From NCBI GenBank assembly GCA_028533045.1, contig JAQQAP010000008.1, forward strand, positions 62,001 through 126,000: a DNA stretch of 64,000 nt, written 5' to 3'. Numbering within the stretch: the first letter of the stretch is position 1; each line of letters begins with the position of its first letter. Positions 62,207 through 64,000 of the stretch are shown here, in pieces. The translations under genes and the position numbers were made by a program. Under the pieces are notes generated by a model that did no database searches, had not been told where the DNA came from, and saw only the letters and a program-made list of their open reading frames with translations. Origin of the DNA: Spirochaetales bacterium (GTDB lineage: Bacteria > Spirochaetota > Spirochaetia > DSM-2461).

Positions 62207-64000
62207 ATGAATAGTGAAATGAAAGAACAGATGAACATCGTTATTACCGGTCACGTAGACCACGGTAAGAGTACGGTTATCGGTCGAATGCTGGCCGACA
62301 CGGGAAGCCTGCCCGAGGGAAAACTGGAATCGGTTAAGAAAAACTGTGAACGAAACTCCAAGCCCTTTGAATATGCCTTTCTTCTGGACGCTCTGAAAGA
62401 TGAGCAGGCCCAGGGTATCACCATTGATGCGGCCCGTGTCTTCTTTAACACCGAACAGCGGGACTACATTATCCTCGATGCACCGGGACACATCGAATTC
62501 CTCAAGAACATGGTTACCGGAGCCGCCCGTGCGGAAGCGGCCTTTTTAGTAATTGATGCGGACGAAGGGATTCAGGAGAACTCCAAGCGACACGGCTATC
62601 TCCTCTCCATGCTGGGAATCCGACAGCTCTGTGTTCTCGTAAACAAGATGGACCTGGTGGACTACTCCCAGCGAACCTTCCGCCAGATTGAAAGAAAATA
62701 CAGCCGGTTCCTCAAGAACCTGGATATGACCGATGTATCCTTCATCCCCGTAAGCGGGCGGGAAGGGGACAATATTGCCAGCCTTAGCAAGAACATGCCC
62801 TGGTGGACCTCAAATACGGTGCTTTCCCTTCTGGACAGCTTCAAGAAAGAGGAAAAACCCACCGACATGCCCTTTCGAATGGCCGTGCAGGACGTGTACA
62901 AGTTTACCAACGAAGGGGACAGCCGACGAATCATTGCCGGTACGATTGACTCCGGTGAGCTCCACAAGGATGACGAACTGATTTTCTATCCCTCCGGAAA
63001 GAAGAGCAAGGTCGATTCGATCGAGGTCTTTAACGGTGAGCCCCCGGAGGTCGTAGGTCCCGGACAGGCCACCGGTTTTACCATGACCGAACAGATTTAC
63101 GCCAAGCGGGGAAATCTGGTTGCCAAGGTGGGCGAGAAACAGCCTCAGGTAGGGAATGTTTTCCGCGTCAGCCTGTTCTGGTTGGGCAAAAAGCCTCTGG
63201 AAAAAGGCAAAGACTACATCCTCAAAGTAGGAACCGACCGGGTTAAGATGCAGCTTTTCGATACGATTCGCGTTATTGATGCGTCTAACCTGAATGCGGA
63301 CAACATGAAGAAAATGGTAGGCCGCCACGATGTGGCCGAGTGTGTTTTTACCACCAAAAGAGCCATTGCCTTTGACTTGGTAGAAGACCTGCCCAGCGCC
63401 AGCCGTTTCGTAATCGTTGACGACTATGAAATCGCCGGGGGCGGTATTATTCGCGAAGTGGTTAAGGACAGTATGGCCAGCCATCGCAAGGACGCGATGC
63501 ACTTAAACTTTAGCTGGGAAACGGGAAATGTTTCCGCTGCGGAAAGGGTGAAAGCCTTGGGGCACAAGTCCCAGCTTGTTTTGGTGAGTGGCGAAGAGGC
63601 TGTTGGAAAGAGCGAAATGTCCAAAGCCCTGGAAAGACGACTTTTTGACCGGGGCTGCAACGTGGTTTACCTGGGAATGACCAGCTTCCAGGAAGACGGA
63701 GAAGAGGCCGACTATGGCGATAGCCGCCGAGGACGTCGAATGGCCGCTCACGAGCGGGAAGAGATGATTCATCGCCTGGCCCTATTCGCCAAGATGTCCA
63801 TGGAAGGGGGAGCCATTTTGGTTGTATCCTGTTCCGAATTGACCTCGGAAGAGCGGGAAGTGATTGCCATGGCTATCGAGCCCCATTCCATGAAGACGGT
63901 ATGGCTTGGCAAGGATTTGACCACGGATCTTAAACCGGACTATCAGATTATGAATGTCTCCGAAGCGGTAACAGAAGCGGAAAAGATTGAAGCCCTTCTG
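62207..64000 (+). CDS. cysN: Sulfate adenylyltransferase GTPase subunit with APS-kinase-like tail (3' partial)
   Basis: 598 codons are visible and the frame is open to the end of the window. The N-terminal GTPase has [14 protein letters not shown] and NKMD (the EF-Tu-like HVDHGKS replaces the usual SVDDGKS), followed by the two beta-barrel domains (about 220-420). From about residue 435 a P-loop domain begins: [20 protein letters not shown]. It corresponds to the APS kinase of CysNC proteins but lacks the usual GLSGSGKS and DGD motifs, so kinase activity is doubtful. ATG 62207 directly follows the cysD stop. Confidence 0.9.
   Translation, partial: MNSEMKEQMNIVITGHVDHGKSTVIGRMLADTGSLPEGKLESVKKNCERNSKPFEYAFLLDALKDEQAQGITIDAARVFFNTEQRDYIILDAPGHIEFLKNMVTGAARAEAAFLVIDADEGIQENSKRHGYLLSMLGIRQLCVLVNKMDLVDYSQRTFRQIERKYSRFLKNLDMTDVSFIPVSGREGDNIASLSKNMPWWTSNTVLSLLDSFKKEEKPTDMPFRMAVQDVYKFTNEGDSRRIIAGTIDSGELHKDDELIFYPSGKKSKVDSIEVFNGEPPEVVGPGQATGFTMTEQIYAKRGNLVAKVGEKQPQVGNVFRVSLFWLGKKPLEKGKDYILKVGTDRVKMQLFDTIRVIDASNLNADNMKKMVGRHDVAECVFTTKRAIAFDLVEDLPSASRFVIVDDYEIAGGGIIREVVKDSMASHRKDAMHLNFSWETGNVSAAERVKALGHKSQLVLVSGEEAVGKSEMSKALERRLFDRGCNVVYLGMTSFQEDGEEADYGDSRRGRRMAAHEREEMIHRLALFAKMSMEGGAILVVSCSELTSEEREVIAMAIEPHSMKTVWLGKDLTTDLKPDYQIMNVSEAVTEAEKIEALL

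Overview
The window (about 50% GC) looks like chromosome of a free-living anaerobic or facultative bacterium, most plausibly a spirochaete of the Spirochaeta/Treponema kind. Clues are an archaeal/eukaryotic-type prolyl-tRNA synthetase, a pyruvate kinase with the RLNTAH variant, an anaerobe-type nif cluster with nifI1-nifI2 and a NifD carrying a Clostridium-like insertion, a class I hybrid-cluster protein, and several sensor proteins with ABC-type solute-binding domains. The taxonomic call is inference. There is no marker gene, rRNA, tRNA, IS element, phage or CRISPR array in the window.

Layout. 1-6.3 kb: a truncated sensor kinase, a convergent RND/MMPL exporter, a 3-methyladenine glycosylase and proS. 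6.5-11.1 kb: an amino-acid-salvage operon (diaminopropionate ammonia-lyase, YgeY-type hydrolase, D-aminoacylase, XRE-cupin regulator). 11.1-18.9 kb: short asparaginase, lipoprotein, pyk, a periplasmic protein, Sua5/TsaC, a chemoreceptor, a small Nif11-like protein and a ketopantoate reductase. 19-23.2 kb: an ArsR regulator with a split permease and a TIGR04076 protein under two identical operators, a CoA-disulfide-reductase/rhodanese fusion, and a divergent DUF134 regulator with a twin palindromic operator. 23.2-27.5 kb: a solute-binding lipoprotein translationally coupled to a hybrid histidine kinase.

27.5-33.5 kb holds the most unusual locus: hcp preceded by a zinc-ribbon protein, an ABC ATPase with no permease, a HypB/CobW-like GTPase, and a substrate-binding-like protein with no signal peptide. 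It is headed by an Rrf2 Fe-S regulator and a C-GCAxxG-C-C protein. Similar inverted repeats sit before the regulator, before the operon and before hcp. I infer a cytosolic metallocofactor maturation or repair system tied to Hcp and nitrosative stress.

33.7-41.8 kb encodes the alpha-2-macroglobulin/PBP1C pair. 41.9-55.3 kb is the nitrogen-fixation region, all on the minus strand: nifH-I1-I2-D-K-nif11-like with a terminator, then nifE-N-B-ferredoxin, and separately a Mop-like molybdate-binding gene overlapping nifV. Each of these three units starts with a -24/-12 sigma-54 element that I can read directly. A tyrosine phosphatase and a C-type-lectin lipoprotein lie between nifH and nifV. The rest is putP, a LacI-type sensor fused to GGDEF-EAL, a Phd/PIN toxin-antitoxin pair with its operator, cysD, and a cysN running off the end with a degenerate APS-kinase-like tail. 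Two GC-rich, highly structured intergenic elements (20731-20875 and 42190-42355) are not explained by any gene.
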